Source of the DNA: Jacaranda mimosifolia | Taxonomy: Eukaryota; Streptophyta; Magnoliopsida; Lamiales; Bignoniaceae | Reading direction: 5' to 3' | NCBI GenBank assembly: GCA_018894105.1 | Contig: CM032128.1 | Location: 34,978,299-35,042,298, forward strand | DNA length: 64,000 nucleotides | Part shown: piece by piece, positions 22,901 to 34,488 of the stretch | Numbering within the stretch: the stretch's first letter is position 1 | Layout of the letters: the number at the start of each line of letters is the position of its first letter | The notes under the pieces: generated by a model | What the model saw: the letters and a program-made list of their open reading frames with translations, nothing else | Told to the model about the DNA's origin: nothing | Databases searched by the model: none | Position numbers and translations under genes: made by a program

Positions 22901-24133
22901 TCATTAGAAACTGGGTAGACATTATAACCAAATGGTGCATGGTGCATTTACATTTTGTAACGCATACCTGCTCGCGAACATCATCACTTGGAGAACTAAG
23001 AAGTCTCACGAAAATTGGAACAGCACCATGATCGATCACAACTTTGGTGTTGTCGGATGTTCCAGAAGCAATGTTTGTCAGAGCCCACGCTGCCTCAAAC
23101 TATAATAGAAGGAAGTTAGTAAATGGCCAGAAAATATAGCAAATACTAAACTTATATCAAAACAACACCAACAACCAGCTCTAAATTTTCACCTGAAGCT
23201 GTGGATAGTCATCTCTTGCAAGAAACTCAACAAAGCGTGGAACAACTCCAGACTGTATCACTTCCTCAATTGGCGGATTTCGCTCTGTTACACATAATAA
23301 CCATAAGAGACCAAGTCAACTTAACCAAGAAAGAAAAATCTCAAACAAAAAGTAGACATAATTCAACCAATTCAGGTAATTTAGCAAATATGATATTAGT
23401 GATTCACCTATTGAAAGAAGTTTACGGAACTGAGTTGTGGCCTCGAGTTGCAGTGCCCCATCATTTGACCAAACCCCAGCAATCATCGCTGGGAGACTTT
23501 CTAACTGAAAAAATAAAATATACGACCCATGATTGAAATAGAAGCTTAAAACAATCCATTTACGGCTAGTGAAAGGATATAAACTCTTATTTTATGTGAT
23601 GCCACTACAGGGCTCAGGTGGGAGAACTATATTGCTTCTTAGGGAATTAAAGGACTTCACTGTATTTAACTTAAATTTGACTAGATATTCAATCATGATA
23701 GAAAAACATGTCAATTACAAATATCAAGATAGTCCAATTACTAAAACTCAATGTAATGGGCTACTGATTGCAGCAGATTTAGCAATAAATCAATCAATCC
23801 AATCAGATCAGATCCTAAGTGTATGGTTTAATTAAACTGAGCCCATGGAAAAAGAGAAAAACAAACAATCTGTGATTATTTAAGCCAATAAAAAGAAAAT
23901 AACAATCTGTTCATAGTTATTACCTTCTTATCGAGCTGCGGAACGTTGACTGTAGGCTGAAACTGCTGAGCTTGAAGCCCCTCGCGGCGCTTCTTCAGCA
24001 AGCTCTCCTCTCTTCTATTCTTCCGGATCTCCACCATATTATCCTCCCTCCGTCGCCGCCCCTCCTCCGCGTCCACCGCCACCTTGTACCGACTCCGACG
24101 GACTTCCGTCCTCGAACTCGGCCTCAACGACAT
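19926..24133 (-). CDS. Importin subunit alpha
   Basis: Ten exons on the minus strand: 23924-24133, 23408-23504, 23193-23284, 22968-23099, 22641-22826, 22385-22548, 22172-22250, 20767-20895, 20383-20510, 19926-20301. All phases fit and give 530 residues, the usual family length. Residues 1-70 hold a basic IBB domain ([33 protein letters not shown]) that binds importin beta. The body is a run of armadillo repeats with NLS-groove motifs of the W-x3-N type: [71 protein letters not shown]. The C-terminus has the acidic EDDEQQ segment and a [15 protein letters not shown] end. It carries classical NLS cargo into the nucleus with importin beta. No key residue appears lost. Confidence 0.96.
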
Positions 24134-24756
24134 CGTTGCGTCGATCGAAAATCCAAAAGAAAAAAGAAAAACAACTGAAATCTGAAAAAATCTATATCAC
24201 GTAATAATCGCCTCTTTCTTTCTCGTCAGATGAGAATGGACTACGGAAGAATATTTCGTATACGGACGAAACCTTCAGAATTTGGAGAATTTCTCTTTTC
24301 TTTACAGCTGAATGGTGAGAGAAGAAAAAGAGAGGGCCGATGATCATTATAGCGATTCCCAACCACCGTTGTGATACTTATCTAGGCTCGCTTATCTGGT
24401 TATTAACGGTAATGCCACTGCATTTAAATTTTGAATGGAAATTTAAAAAACTCTTTTTGGGGAGTGGAATTGCCTGCTTCGCAAGATTAGGGTTTACTTT
24501 AGATTGTGGCCGTTAGAGTGGGAGAATAATTGGAGCCCACCATTTTTTGACGGCTGACGTTTGTTCTTATGTCGTGGGCCATAGTTAGACGATAAGATGA
24601 ACGATCTTTGTGGGCCAGATCACGTGGCCCATATCATATTTGACATGTCCATTAAGGTAGTTCCTTTCCGTAAGGACTGGACGTCGCGTCTCGCGTGTAA
24701 TTCTAGTGAGGAAATTAGATAAAATAATGAAGCGGCGAATTTATTTAAAATGTTAG
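24134..24756. other. Promoter/5' region of importin alpha
   Basis: Contains the 5' UTR side of the importin gene. No clear TATA box was seen. No other gene was found. Confidence 0.4.
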
Positions 24757-25201
24757 ACTTTGTTTGGTTGTGAATTAGGCTATTCTCCCAAAATATTTTG
24801 GGAGAATGGATTTTGTGTATTGAAATTGAGAAATGTGATAGTTATTTATTTGTATTTGGGATAATGAATTGGAAGAAAATGGTTAGTTTGTTTGTGTTTT
24901 GGAGGGATGACAAGATGTCACATCAATGACTTTTTTGTTGGGTTTGTGAGGTGAAATGAATATTTTAAAATTATTTATATAAGTGTATATATAGATTGTA
25001 TGAGTAGTAGTATGTGTATATATTTGTAATGATGAAAGAATGTGTGGTACCTTGGGGGAATGGTGTAAAGTTGGAAATAATAAGGATTTTTTGGGAATAA
25101 TTTTTGTATTTTGGGAGTGAAATTAGGGAATGTGTAATGTTTATTTATTTAAATTTTGGGAGTTGAAAAATGTATTAGGGGGTTTACAACCAAACATAAC
25201 C
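24757..25201. mobile_element. TIR element, family B copy 2
   Basis: Flanked by TTA (24754-24756 and 25202-25204). Ends GACTTTGTTTGGTTGTGAA and the inverted AAGGTTATGTTTGGTTGTAAA. The interior carries CTCCCAAAATATTTTGGGAG, a short perfect palindrome. It lies about 620 bases upstream of the importin alpha start. Confidence 0.65.
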
Positions 25202-25280
25202 TTATCTTTACGGTAAATATTTATTTATTTATTTATATTATTGTTTAATAACTTTAAATTTTGAAATTTGGAACACATAA

Positions 25281-25610
25281 AGACTTTGTTTGGTTATGTT
25301 TCCCAAAATAATATAACATAACCAAATATATAACTATTTTTTTTTCAAAATGCACATTTTTTAATATATACATATATATTATAGTATTATATATTTTTTA
25401 TTACTATTTTAATAATAAAAAATAACTTAATTTTATTTTCACCCAAAAAATCCAACAACAAAAAAAAAGTATTGATTTGACTGCTACAGTAAAAAATATC
25501 TCCCCCAAAACATAAATAAACATACCAAAAAATAACTTTCACATTTTTCAATAATTCATTCTCCCAAAATATATAATAAATACATAATAAAATCAAATAC
25601 ATAACCAAAT
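25281..25610. mobile_element. TIR element, family B copy 3 (degenerate)
   Basis: The left end AGACTTTGTTTGGTTATG follows TAA. The interior shares TTGATTTGACTGCTACAGTA and ATCTCCCCCAAAACATAAA with copies at 8913 and (reversed) 51485. The right end is degraded. Confidence 0.5.
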
Positions 25611-26458
25611 TATTCAAACACCAATTTCAGTCTTGTAATGTTATAATAAGTTGACTAATTTTAGTCTTTAGACTATTGAGTGATATGGTCTAAACTTTAG
25701 CTAAAATGCGTAGACTCGTTAAATTTACAATAATTATGGTTTGCGCTTCAAATTGGGCCGTTGACCAGCCCACTTTGATCTTTGAAATTTGAATTAATAT
25801 TGTTAATATTTTCTTTTTACCATATATATATATATATATATGAAAGTACAAGTGAAAAATACTATAATTATTTAAATTTATTAGTTTTACAAACCAATCA
25901 TTCTCCATAAGTTTATCAAATTCTAAACTATTTTTATGAATAAAAATCTCTCTCTATATATAATATAAAAGTATTGAGTATGTACAAATACATCTAAAGT
26001 GGCATGTGTTTTATTATTTAAATTTATCCAGATAAGCATAAAGTAAATTCAAATAATATAATTTAGTTATTAATTTAACTTTGTATCAACGGGATAAATT
26101 CCTATATGTTTTAAATCATATAGATATATAATTGCAATTAATTAGGATCTTGTTACACTTGAGTATTTAATTGCTATATCCCTAGAGTCATGATACATTT
26201 GTAGTTCATTTAAAATAATTTTCAAAAAATTAAATCCACATTACGTTTCTTTTACGTTGGTATCTAAGATAAAGTAACGTGTTTTCTTGATTGAATTCTA
26301 TCCCTTTTTATTGAAAAATAATTATTTGAGTGCATTTAATGAATTATTGCAAATGATGCAAATGTCAAAATGTCTATCATGCATTTAATGTACAGTCCAA
26401 GTCAAATGGGTGGTGATCGAGCTTGGATGACGGATGGTCAATCTTGCATAATAGTATG
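25611..26458. other. Gene-free AT-rich stretch
   Basis: A TA microsatellite lies near 25822-25841. Nothing else is supported. Confidence 0.45.
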
Positions 26459-26466
26459 TATTTAAC

Positions 26467-27914
26467 TATGGGTGTTAAAAAAAAAAATCAAAATCGATCG
26501 AAAATCGAACCGAACTGGGTTCGATTCGGATTTCGGTTTTTTTCAATTTTTTTTATTTGATTAATCAAAATCGAACCGAAAAATCGAAGAAAAAAAAAAG
26601 GTCCGAAAAAATCAAAACTTTTTTTTTTTTTATATACAAAATTTTATTATTCAATCACTATTATTTTAAGTTTTATTTCACATTTTTTATTAAATTTTTT
26701 AAGTCTAAGATAAATAAATATAAATTTTTAAATAATGTAAATGTTAATGTATTTTTAAATTTTTGGGATAAATAATTTTTTTTTTTTGTTGATAAAGCGA
26801 AATAATTGAGAAAAAAAAGAAGTAAATAATATATCAAAATAGTTATTAAAAACCCTATGTTTTATAAATAATATAGATATTAATATATGACATATAAAAA
26901 TATGAATAGTTATAATACAAAGAGAAAAAAATGATATCTTTTTCTAAACTCAAATGGTACAATTGCATAATTTTTTTATTATATGAATTAATACGCATTA
27001 CATATAAAAAAAATAGATGATTATGATTTAAACAGCAAAAAATGTTATATTAAAAGAAAATTAATTAATTAATTAAACTTATATATATTATAGGGTATGT
27101 TGATAAATAAAATTGAAATTTCAACTTAAATTGCAAACTAAGAAATAAGGGATTGAATCATATTTGGCTATTCATGTGGTAGTACTAGTAGTATATTGTA
27201 TCTGCTGACCAATAAATTTTTTTATCTATATTATTATAAAAACAAAAACCGTTTGTATCTAAAATAAAAGTTATTTTCGTTCATTTATATAATTTGTCAT
27301 TTTAATTATTTCAACAACAAAATTTGACAATATAGTTTGGAGGATAATTTGGAGAATTCAACATAAAAAGTATAGTTTGGATACAAATTTTATCAATATT
27401 TCATAATTGTCTTTTAGAAATGATGATTTGATAAGGTTATAATTGTATTTTTTACAAATTCGCAATCTATATTATGATGTCATTTGATCAATTAACTATT
27501 TAACTTTACTAGATTGAGTTTAAGATTTAATTCGCTATTCGATCTTAGCAGTAAAGTTTGAATATACAAAAATCGCGTGCATCTGCCTTGTAGTATACTT
27601 TTATCAAATAATTTTGTTGGTACTCAAAGAATAAGTTACCAAATTCAAAATTTTAATTAAACTAACTTACTTTTGTAAAACAAACTTTTATAACACTTTA
27701 TTGGTAAAAAAATAAGTTTTTCTCTCTTTCTTTCTTTTTTTTTTTTTTTTCCAGTTCAGTTTCGGTTTTAATTGAAATCGAAAAAATCAAAAAAAAAAAA
27801 AAAACGGTTCAGTTTCGATTAAAAATCGAACCGAACAGTTTGATTTCGATTTTGCATTTGGAAAAATAAAAAAATTCCGTTAACTGACCGAACCGAACCA
27901 AATGTAAACCCCTA
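26467..27914. mobile_element. hAT-like non-autonomous element, 1448 bases
   Basis: Flanked by a perfect 8-base duplication TATTTAAC (26459-26466 and 27915-27922). Ends TATGGGTGTTAA and the inverted TAGGGGTTTACA. Subterminal regions carry inverted AAATCGAACCGAAC words (about 26494-26582 on the left, 27760-27900 on the right). The core is AT-rich with no transposase frame. Confidence 0.85.
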
Positions 27915-27922
27915 TATTTAAC

Positions 27923-28635
27923 TACATGCTCTATCAAGTGAATTGCATTGTCAGCTGACTTGAAGGTGCTCGCATACTGAATGTCTTAAACAAACGGATA
28001 GACTCATGATCGACTTTTTTGAGTTAATTTTATTGGAGATTTACTTAGTTTTAGACAACAGTATTTTCTTTAAGTTTTCTTTCTTTCTTCCTTTCTTTCG
28101 TTTTTTTTTTTTTTAATAAATTAACTTGAAATTGGAAATGAGTATAAGCCAAATAACTACACGCAATTTTCAACTTTTTATGTATGCCGAATAGTTACAT
28201 CAATTTTTTATACCCTATGCTAATATTAACACACACAAAAGCTTTTTTTTTTTTTAAGAAAAAAAATGAAGAAAGTTTTCCCGATAATATATCACATTAT
28301 TTTATAATAATTTTCATATATATTTATATAAATTAAATAAAAGATTATGATAAAATAGTAATAATGAGCTAGTGCAATTCATAGTGGTGGGTTTTAAATG
28401 ATAGTTAACGCATAAACTATAGTTGTTTATATCATTATATAAAAAATATTGCTTTGTTTCTAAAATAAAAGTTATTTTTCAATTTTTTTCCACATAATTT
28501 ACTCTTTAATTGTTCCAACAACTAAATTGAAAAATGCACTTTGAAGAGATAAAATGGAGAGTTAATATAAGGAAAGTAATTTGGTTACTAATATTTTGAA
28601 ATTATACTCTAAAATATTCTTTAAAATCAAATTTA
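27923..28635. other. Gene-free AT-rich stretch
   Basis: Poly-T runs and short ORFs only. One TTCTAAAATAAAAGTTATTTTC-like word is shared with the element at 26467. No gene was seen. Confidence 0.4.
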
Positions 28636-29297
28636 TAGGGCTGTCGACAGGTCGAACCTGCTATATTCGAATCCAAATTCGATTATCAAAATATATATTC
28701 AAATCCGATCTGAAATTCTATAGAATATTTGTTAGTCAATACCATATCCGAATTCAATGGATATTCGAAATTCAATTAAAAAAATTGATCCAATTTATTT
28801 ATTTTCTTTTGAATTTTATAAAAAAATTATATTTATAAAGTGAATATGTGTCGTATTTGATTTTTTAACAACTTTTTATTATATATTAGTTCAAAAGTTA
28901 AATATCTGAATACTAAATTTCTATTTTATATTATATTAATGCATATATGAACTATTTTATGTTATTATATTTGACATTTTATCAATATTTTTTTTTATTT
29001 TTTAGGTTAAAGACTCAATATATAGTATAATATAGACGTTAATATAGTTATAGATTTTGTTTTTAATTTTTTATTAATATTATATATAAGAGTATTAATT
29101 TAATAAAACATATTATAGTTCGAATTCGGATATTTAACGGATTGAATTGCTTAATTCTATATCCGATTCATTTATTTCGAATTACGAATATATATAATTC
29201 AATCTAATCTATTAAATATTTTAATCAGATAAAATTTTTAAAATTTAGATAAAATTCATATCGAATTCGAATTAAAATCAAATCCATCGACGGCCTA
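28636..29297. mobile_element. hAT-like non-autonomous element, family D copy 2
   Basis: The 662-base element is flanked by CAAATTT(A/C) (28628-28635 and 29298-29305). Ends TAGGGCTGTCGACAGG and the inverted TAGGCCGTCGATGG. The core is homologous to 1704-2394 in the same order (AACAACTTTTTATTATATAT, ATATTATATTAATG, TTAGGTTAAA). It sits about 180 bases upstream of the first aminotransferase start. Confidence 0.8.
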
Positions 29298-29477
29298 CAA
29301 ATTTCTATTAACTCGCCCAACTTGTGTACAATTGGGCCTACCAAAGAAGAACAGCCCCCCAAGTTCTCCCACTTTCAAGTTGATAGGCTTTTTTTGTTCT
29401 ATTCCGCGGCCCAGACCCAATGAAATCCTCCCTTACAAGAAGAAGATAAGGGAACAGTCGCAGGGGGAAAGTAGAAA

Positions 29478-32400
29478 ATGGAACAGAAGCTATCAACTGT
29501 AGCCAAGACTCTCACACCTTCTTCCATCCTGCAACTCTCTCTCCTTGCTCACAGATGCAACGCTATCAACCTAGCCGGAGGGTTTCCCGATTTTCCCGCG
29601 CCATCCCACATCAAGGACGCCGCCGTTTCCGCCATCCATTCTGACTTCAACCAGTACAGGTCCAATAAAATGAGGAAAAGAAAGTAGAAAACAATCGTCA
29701 TGTTCTTTTTCAAAATATTTTGCATAAATAATTAACTACTGAGCCTTTCTTTTGTTAATTTTGTTCCGTATATTAAAGGCAAAAGAAAGTAGAAAACAAT
29801 AGTCATATTCTTTTTCAAAATATTTTGCATAAATAATTAACTATTGAGCATTTTTTTGTTAATTTTGTTCCGTATATTAAAGGCACGTGCATGGAATTTG
29901 CGACTACTTGGCGTGTAAGATGAAGGAGATGCATGGAATTATTGTTGATCCGTTGACGGATATAGTCATTTGCTGTGGGCAGTCCGAGGCGTTTGCCGCA
30001 ACAATATTTGCAAGTATGGTTTTCATATGTTAATTTCTAGCCATTTTTGTACAATTTTTAATTTGCTTGTGATGAATTTTGAAATAATTTTATAGATTTT
30101 TGTGGATATGCAGTGATTTTACAGTGCATGATATGCTTTTATTTTATTTTAATTTAATTTTTGTTTGGGTTCAGTAATTGATCAAGGCGATGAGGTTATA
30201 CTTTTTGATCCGTCTTACGAAACATACGAAACTTGTATTAGGCTTGCTGGAGGAGTTCCCGTAAGCTGTTTTAATTGCAGCAGATGTTATTGTTTTTAAT
30301 ATCTTTTGCCTCTTTTAGTTTTCTGAGAGAAATGAAATGATAATTTTCTGAAGAGTAGTGGAAAAATGGCAGGTCTATGTAGGCCTTGATCCGCCTCATT
30401 GGACATTGAATTCAGAGAAACTAGAGAAGTCTTTTACTGACAAGACAAAAGCATTAGTGTTGAACAGGTATGATTTGAATTTTCAACTGAAGATTGCAGT
30501 GGACAGTTGGAATAATTTTTCATATTTACTGAGGGCAGATGTGTTTTCGCTGAAAAAGTTTATAATTGCGAGGAGTTCTGCTTGATGCATATTGATCATT
30601 GAGTTCCCTGGAAGTTCTATAGTGAGTAGATAATCATGGTGTTGATTGACTGAGTTATTGACCAAATTATCTTTGCACAAACGATATTGTTAACTATGGC
30701 CTCACACTTAGAGTTGGAATATGTTCATATGATGTTTAATTAGAGGCCAAAACTTCAAGAGTTATGTAAGTGGATTATATAGTATGCTTTGTTTATTGTC
30801 AAAGTGATATATTAATAATGATAAGTTATTGATATTAGGTACTAATATATCGCTATTTTTGAACAGTAAGTTGATCTTTTCAATTGCTAAGTCGAAACCT
30901 GCTACTGAAAAGTTGTGTGGTGCACAAGTACTTTGAAGAGAAACTTGATGCCATCTTCAGACATAGTTTTATAACAAGAAGCTAAGGTTTAGAATTATTC
31001 TAATTCAAAGTGGTACAGTCCTCACAACCCCACAGGAAAAGTTTTCACCAAGGATGAGCTTGAGATCATTGCTGGAGCATGCCAGAGAAGGGATGTCCTT
31101 GCTGTGACAGATGAAGTATGATAAACATTTATCGATACTTGTTTGTTGAATACAAGATGAATACTGAACATGTTTTAGTTACAGTGTTCGTCAGGTCCTG
31201 TGGTGATGAATTTTTTGTTCGGTTGAGAACCTTGTAGAATTTCATTATGTGAAAAATAAGATTTATTGAATGATTTTGTTGCTCTTAGTATATGTCCCAC
31301 TGTTTTGTATGTGGAGTTCGTAAATGGTCTAGGAGATCCGATGTTTGCGGGACTAGGCTTAATTTTACTTAAAAAATTAATATTCAAAGAGAAGATGGAA
31401 AATCTTAGGGAAATATGAGAACAGATACACCTGCTGTATGATGAAATGGATGCATTATGGAGACTGAAACATTCTTTCCTATCAGATATCTCAGCATGTA
31501 GGGCTGGATGTTTGTGTATGTGTTTTTTATAATATAAATTTCTGTATTGCCTCAGCATTTCTTGTTTTTTAATTATTTCTGCAGGTATACGAGCATATAA
31601 CTTTTGATAATGAAAGACATGTATCACTTGCTTCACTTCCTGAAATGCAGAGGCGGACAGTAATCACGTCTTCCTTGTCAAAAACTTTTTCAGTAACTGG
31701 TACATATCTGACCTAAAGTATACTCAACCTTCCTTGTGCGTCTGTGTGGTGTTCTGTTTTTGTTTTTGCTTTTTTCCCTTTTTCTTTTTAAGGGTGGGGG
31801 TTGGGGGTAGGGTAAACCAAAATATTTACTTTCCTGATTTAGAAGAATAAAGTATCAACTAGCTTGTAATGCATTGTAGGATGGAGAGTTGGATGGGCAA
31901 TTGCCCCCACTTGCATTGCCTCTGCAATCAGAAACATTCATATCAGAATTACAGATTCTGCCCCAGCACCTTTTCAGGAAGCAGCTTTGGCTGCCTTAAG
32001 AAGTCCCTCTTCGTACTTCGATTTATTGACAAGAGTAAGATTTCTGCATTGAAGGTTTGAATTCTATGATTACTAATACTTGTATGGATCTTCTAATATC
32101 AATTCCTTCCCAATTTTGCCAAGTATTTTAATTTGTTTATAATGAATTTGAACTCATTCCAGATATTGGAGTAATAGGACATCCTCTGTTAAAAGCTCTG
32201 TAAAATCAGAAATATTCAACAATCATGGATCCTAAAATCAACACAACATAATAATAACCTTTTTTTGTTGTGCTTAAGCGCATTTATAGTGCATGCCAGT
32301 TGTTAATAACAAGATATGTGGTTTTCTCAGGATTATGAATCAAAAAGAGATCGCATTTTTAACTTGCTTGCAAAAGTTGGGTTCAAGATGCAGTTTAAAC

Positions 32401-33382
32401 CCCAGGGATCGTTTTTTGTGTTTGCGCAGCTTCCTGAAAGCTGCCCACTTTCTGATGTGAGTTCTTATTTGTTACTTCACCATTCACACTCACATTCAGT
32501 AATTTGAAAACATAAAGCATCTGAAGGACCATCCATCATGCTGCCAATAAATTCTCTCTACAGATTATAATACCAGCCTAGACATCTAATATGGGCACTG
32601 GGCACATCTAAGTTTGCAGTATTTGCGGACAGCTCGGATTCGATTACATAGCTTCTTTTGGCCCCAACTTATATTGGACTTGTAGCTTAGGTTGTGTTTT
32701 ATTCCTTCGCCATATTTTAGCCATCCCTGGATTATTAAATGCAGGAATGCACCTGTGGCTACATTTACTAGGATCATTATCAAACTGTTTTCGTCCGTTC
32801 AACATGGAATCTCATGGAACTGTTGCATTATCCAAAAAGTCTAACCATATTTCCTTCGCCATATTTTAGCCATCCCTAGATTATTAAATGCAGGAATGCA
32901 CATGTGGCTACATTTACTAGGATCATTATCAAACTGTTTTGGTCGGTTCAACATGGAATCTCATGGAACTGTTGCATTATCCAAAAAGTCTAACCATGTT
33001 TCCTTCTGTATTTAGCCGTCCCTATCTTGCTCATGCTAGTGCCACAACTATATGATAGTTCTGATTAACATTTCTAGACTAACAGCTGATGTTTATGCAT
33101 TGAGAAGACATTCGACCTCATAAGGTTATTTTCCCTCTCCTGTTCTGACCATGATGAGGTTTCCAAATATTGCAGGTTGAATTTGTTGAGGAATTAATTA
33201 AGCAAGCAGGGGTAGCTGCAGTACCAGGATGTGGGTTCTTCCATGCCAACCCGGCCACAGATTGTGTCTCCTGTCGATATATCAGAGTTGCATTCTGCAA
33301 AAGTGAGGAAACACTAGCTGCTGCTTCTGCAAGGATCAATGGACTTGTGGATGATGCTACAGGGCATCTCAAGCTATTTTAG
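29478..33382 (+). CDS. Class I aminotransferase, kynurenine aminotransferase-like, copy 1
   Basis: Nine exons: 29478-29659, 29883-30013, 30175-30260, 30373-30467, 31019-31115, 31585-31699, 31880-32034, 32331-32456, 33176-33382; phases fit and give 397 residues. It is a fold-type I PLP enzyme: NPTG (N168), TDEVYEH (D196, Y199), SSLSKTFSVTGWRVGW with Schiff-base lysine K230, and YIRVAFCK with substrate-carboxylate arginine R366. The closest family is kynurenine-oxoglutarate transaminase / cysteine-S-conjugate lyase; the plant substrate could be kynurenine, methionine or another amino acid. There is no obvious transit peptide, so a cytosolic location is inferred. About 20 residues differ from copy 2, none of them catalytic, but several fall at otherwise conserved positions (G34 instead of E in the NLAEGFPDF motif, C348, V367). 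Introns 1 and 8 carry internal tandem duplications. Confidence 0.92.
29680..29884 (+). repeat. About 105-base tandem duplication inside intron 1 of copy 1
   Basis: Both units start GAAAGTAGAAAACAAT and end CCGTATATTAAAGGC, so the 3' splice site TATTAAAG|GC is duplicated. Aminotransferase copy 2 has only one unit (34690-34790). Confidence 0.85.
32703..32998 (+). repeat. About 148-base tandem duplication inside intron 8 of copy 1
   Basis: Both units begin CCTTCGCCATATTTTAGC and end CCAAAAAGTCTAACCAT. Copy 2 has a single unit near 37682-37830. The two units are nearly identical, which points to a recent event. Confidence 0.85.
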
Positions 33383-34488
33383 CTTGTTGAACTTTTGGAT
33401 CTGATGTAGTTGCTACAAGGTTCTTAGGACTCATCAACAAATTATGCTGACATTTTCATAGAAAAATTCAGTTCACAATAATGTCCAGACAAGTTTGATT
33501 GCTGCTCAACAATAGCCCACCCATAAATTGAAGTCTGTTCATGTCCATTAGCTAGTAGAGGTTCCATTCTTTCACTTATGCAGGGAACATAGACTCGTGC
33601 TCACTCCACTGTGCATGAAGAATTCTTTATTGTCGATGAATAATACTTTTTGTTATTGTTTCACATCGATGAAATAAATAAGTTGTGGTATTTATATATG
33701 ATTTTAGGTAATTTCCACCTCTTCATCTAGCTTTTATGGTTGAGTTATGCCCAATGTTAATTGTCTAATACTTTTCAGATGTATAAGTTTTCTTTAGCTA
33801 AAATATTGCCTTTCCTGCTTGGCTGGAGCATTTTATTTCTTTATTTGATCGGATCAATATTGAGATTGAGAAGGATTTGAAATTGCATCACCCATATGGT
33901 GATCCGAGATTCATTGCTAGACTAATATGAGTATTTTTTTTTAACTATTCTGTGTATGAAAATATGGATAGAGTAATGATTTTAATTTTGGGAATAAAAT
34001 TAAATTTTTACAAAATATAAGAAAATTATTATTTTTAGGAATAAAATCTTAAGCTTAAATATATACATATAATATTATATAAATATAAGGAGATGACTAT
34101 TATTTTTTTAATTTTTTTTTTTATCAATTTCGCTTGATTCATGAAATTAATTAGTATAAAATTTACATCTTTTGAAGAATGCATTAAAAATTTTCAAATG
34201 CATTGAATTTACATTTTTAGGTTGAGAAAATATTTATAATGTTAAACGTGAAATATAATTTTAACTTTATTCTATAATTAAGATGAATATGACCAGAAAT
34301 CAGATTTCCATTAACTCGCACACCTTTTGTACAATTGGGCCCTACCAAAGAAGACCAGCCCACAGGCGCTCCCACTTTCAAGTTAATAGGCTTATTTTTC
34401 GCTCTATTCCACGGCCCAGGCCCAATAAAATCCGCTCTTTCAGTTTCAAGAAGAATATAAGGCAACAGCAGCAGAAGAAAAGCAGAAA
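33383..34488. other. Spacer between the aminotransferase copies
   Basis: Contains the 3' UTR and flank of copy 1 (also present after copy 2) and the short promoter region of copy 2. There is no other ORF of note. Confidence 0.5.

Larger units (their letters stand above)
29305..34235 (+). repeat. Tandem duplication unit 1 (aminotransferase copy 1)
   Basis: This unit is collinear with 34305-38815 over exons, introns, about 160 bases of 5' flank and about 850 bases of 3' flank. Matching starts near CAATTGGGCC at 29330/34335 and fades after GGTT(G/A)AGAAAATATTT at 34220/38810. Confidence 0.8.

Noticed and set aside
31175..31636. 153-codon minus-strand ORF and its twin at 36112-36591
   Set aside because: Both are antisense to intron 5/exon 6 of the duplicated aminotransferases; they are present twice only because the unit is duplicated.
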